Assembly (NCBI GenBank): GCA_030606635.1
Contig: JAUWGA010000099.1
Location: forward strand, 1-6,414
Source: Methanosarcinales archaeon
GTDB taxonomy: Archaea; Halobacteriota; Methanosarcinia; Methanosarcinales; Methanogasteraceae
DNA length: 6,414 bases
Direction: 5' to 3'
Shown here: in pieces, positions 5,449-6,414 of the stretch
How the letters are laid out: every line of letters starts with the position of its first letter
Position numbering within the stretch: the stretch's first letter is position 1
Notes under the pieces: model-generated
The model's input: the letters and a program-made list of their open reading frames with translations, nothing else
What the model was told of the DNA's origin: nothing
Databases searched by the model: none
Made by a program: the position numbers and the translations under genes

Positions 5449-6293
5449 GTTTGCTCGCCCTCGTATTTTTCATCAGGATATGCCGTGAAACCATGTTTCT
5501 CAAAGATCGCTTTTCCTTCCGGGGACGCAACAAAATCCACAAACTTCCTTGCGGTGTCCCTATGTTCGGAAAACGCGAGCGTTCCGATCGGGATGATCTT
5601 TACGATGTTCTGTTTGCGGGGTATCTCCACGACCTCCATCTTTTCACTGTTCACGACCAGATCCTCCCAGATTATCGATGCGTCCGCTTGTTTCATGGAC
5701 GTGTAAACCACGAGTTCGTTCACGGTTGCGCCGCGGGCGATGGTATTGTTATCCACGGCATCATAGATCCCGTTCTCCTCAAGTATCTTATTTCCCAGTT
5801 TTCCGATCGCTGCTGCCTTCGAGTCCCCGAGTATAACCGTAACTCCGGGCTCTGCAAGATCGGCAAGAGATGTTATGCCCGCAGGATTTCCTTCCGGCAC
5901 CGCTATTACCGGCACATGGTAGGCGACACGCTGCTCATAGTCGGTGATTCCCTTTTCCTTTGCAATATCAAAGTAATATGTTGCTCCTGGCATGTAGACG
6001 TCCCCCTTCTGCGTCAGTTCCATCTGGGAAAGGAGCGTATTTGAGCCAGCGTAGTTGTAGTTTATCGGTATGCCATATTCCTCGAAAAAGAGCGATCCGA
6101 TCTCATCCATCGGCTTTCTCATCCCTGCACCGCAATAAACAAGGAGTGAATGCGGTTCTTCTGTCGCCGGGTGCGTAAGTTCCCCCGAGGTTCCATCAGT
6201 AGTTGTAGCAGGGTCCTGCGTCTTTTCGATGCATCCAAGCGCGATTGCGCTGCAAAACAGAATTGCAACCATGAATATTGCTGTTCTTTTCAT
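5445..6293 (-). CDS. modA: Molybdate/tungstate ABC transporter substrate-binding lipoprotein
   Basis: A 282-residue protein with a lipoprotein signal: basic MKR, a hydrophobic stretch (5-19) and lipobox ALGC with the acylated Cys at 21. A Thr/Pro-rich linker (about 22-47) follows, tethering it outside the cell membrane. The periplasmic-binding fold of the ModA family starts at LLVYCGAGMRKPMDEI (50-65) and continues with YNYAGSNTLLSQM (79-91), GDVYMPGATYYF (97-108), VILGDSKAAAIG (153-164), VNELVVYTSMKQADASIIW (191-209) and FVDFVASPEGKAIFEKHGF (251-269). It captures the oxyanion and delivers it to ModB. It is ModA-like in length; the archaeal WtpA proteins I know are longer. The first pocket Ser of E. 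coli ModA appears replaced (CGAG), while Ser84 is kept. It is the first gene of the operon, with GAGGG 8 nt before the ATG and a clear promoter upstream. Substrate preference (Mo or W) is not decided by the sequence. Confidence 0.93.
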   Translation of the reverse strand: MKRTAIFMVAILFCSAIALGCIEKTQDPATTTDGTSGELTHPATEEPHSLLVYCGAGMRKPMDEIGSLFFEEYGIPINYNYAGSNTLLSQMELTQKGDVYMPGATYYFDIAKEKGITDYEQRVAYHVPVIAVPEGNPAGITSLADLAEPGVTVILGDSKAAAIGKLGNKILEENGIYDAVDNNTIARGATVNELVVYTSMKQADASIIWEDLVVNSEKMEVVEIPRKQNIVKIIPIGTLAFSEHRDTARKFVDFVASPEGKAIFEKHGFTAYPDEKYEGEQT

Positions 6294-6301
6294 TATGGGT
6301 C

Positions 6302-6306
6302 CCTCG
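6302..6306 (-). promoter_or_regulatory. modA: Ribosome binding site of modA
   Basis: On the minus strand CGAGG lies 8 nt before the ATG at 6293, complementary to the 16S rRNA 3' end. It fixes this start, which also gives a proper lipoprotein signal peptide. Confidence 0.6.
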
Positions 6307-6363
6307 GTTATGGTTGTGTACCACCATCACTGCATGAGCGTACTATAGCGTTTACGAAACCGG

Positions 6364-6380
6364 TATAAATACATTTCGGG
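6364..6380 (-). promoter_or_regulatory. modA: Archaeal promoter (BRE + TATA box) of the modA-trmO-modB operon
   Basis: On the minus strand CCCGAAATG (BRE-like, 6372-6380) precedes TATTTATA (6364-6371), a classical archaeal TATA box. A transcription start about 25 nt downstream falls near 6342, giving a leader of about 48 nt. The box is flanked by an inverted pair CGAAA/TTTCG (plus-strand 6355-6359 and 6374-6378). A repressor bound there would block TBP/TFB, fitting control by oxyanion supply; that control is inference. Confidence 0.65.
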
Positions 6381-6414
6381 CTTAAATGCGATAAAGTCAA
6401 ATAAAAACAGTTGA

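Noticed and set aside
5433..6044. 203-codon open frame on the plus strand opposite modA
   Set aside because: It lies wholly over modA and trmO, has a Cys/Arg/His-rich composition with no recognisable domain, and modA is clearly real. It is an antisense shadow.

Overview
The window looks archaeal, most probably from a methanogen or methanotroph-type euryarchaeon (Methanosarcinales/ANME-like; this placement is inference). The evidence is a full-length archaeal/eukaryotic-type translation factor aIF5B, a BRE/TATA-type promoter ahead of the transporter operon, and a dockerin domain of the style often seen in such archaea. No rRNA or tRNA is present to settle the lineage.

Left end (1-413, + strand): the 3' end of a secreted-type polysaccharide-degrading gene. 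The visible part is the C-terminus of a putative glucoamylase/GH144-like domain fused to a type I dockerin.

Middle gap (414-992): no intact gene. It holds a strongly C-rich tract with a good G-quadruplex motif on the minus strand. A decayed two-gene remnant follows that reads like a HicB antitoxin followed by a HicA toxin; it runs up to the stop codon of the convergent infB gene.

Right part (993-6293, minus strand): reading in the direction of transcription from the right, modA (lipoprotein oxyanion-binding protein) - trmO (tRNA t6A37 methyltransferase) - modB (permease) - modC (ATPase) - infB (aIF5B). modA/trmO overlap by 4 nt and trmO/modB by 7 nt, so these three form a tight, translationally coupled operon under a clear promoter at 6364-6380. 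A 170-nt gap carrying two tandem repeat-plus-hairpin units separates modB from modC. infB follows modC after about 180 nt and may have its own promoter.

Functionally, ModA-ModB-ModC should form a molybdate/tungstate ABC importer. Such oxyanions feed the molybdopterin enzymes (for example formylmethanofuran dehydrogenase) on which these archaea depend. The tRNA methyltransferase lodged inside the importer operon, the modular hairpin repeats and the toxin-antitoxin relic are the least ordinary elements. I found no convincing wholly new system.
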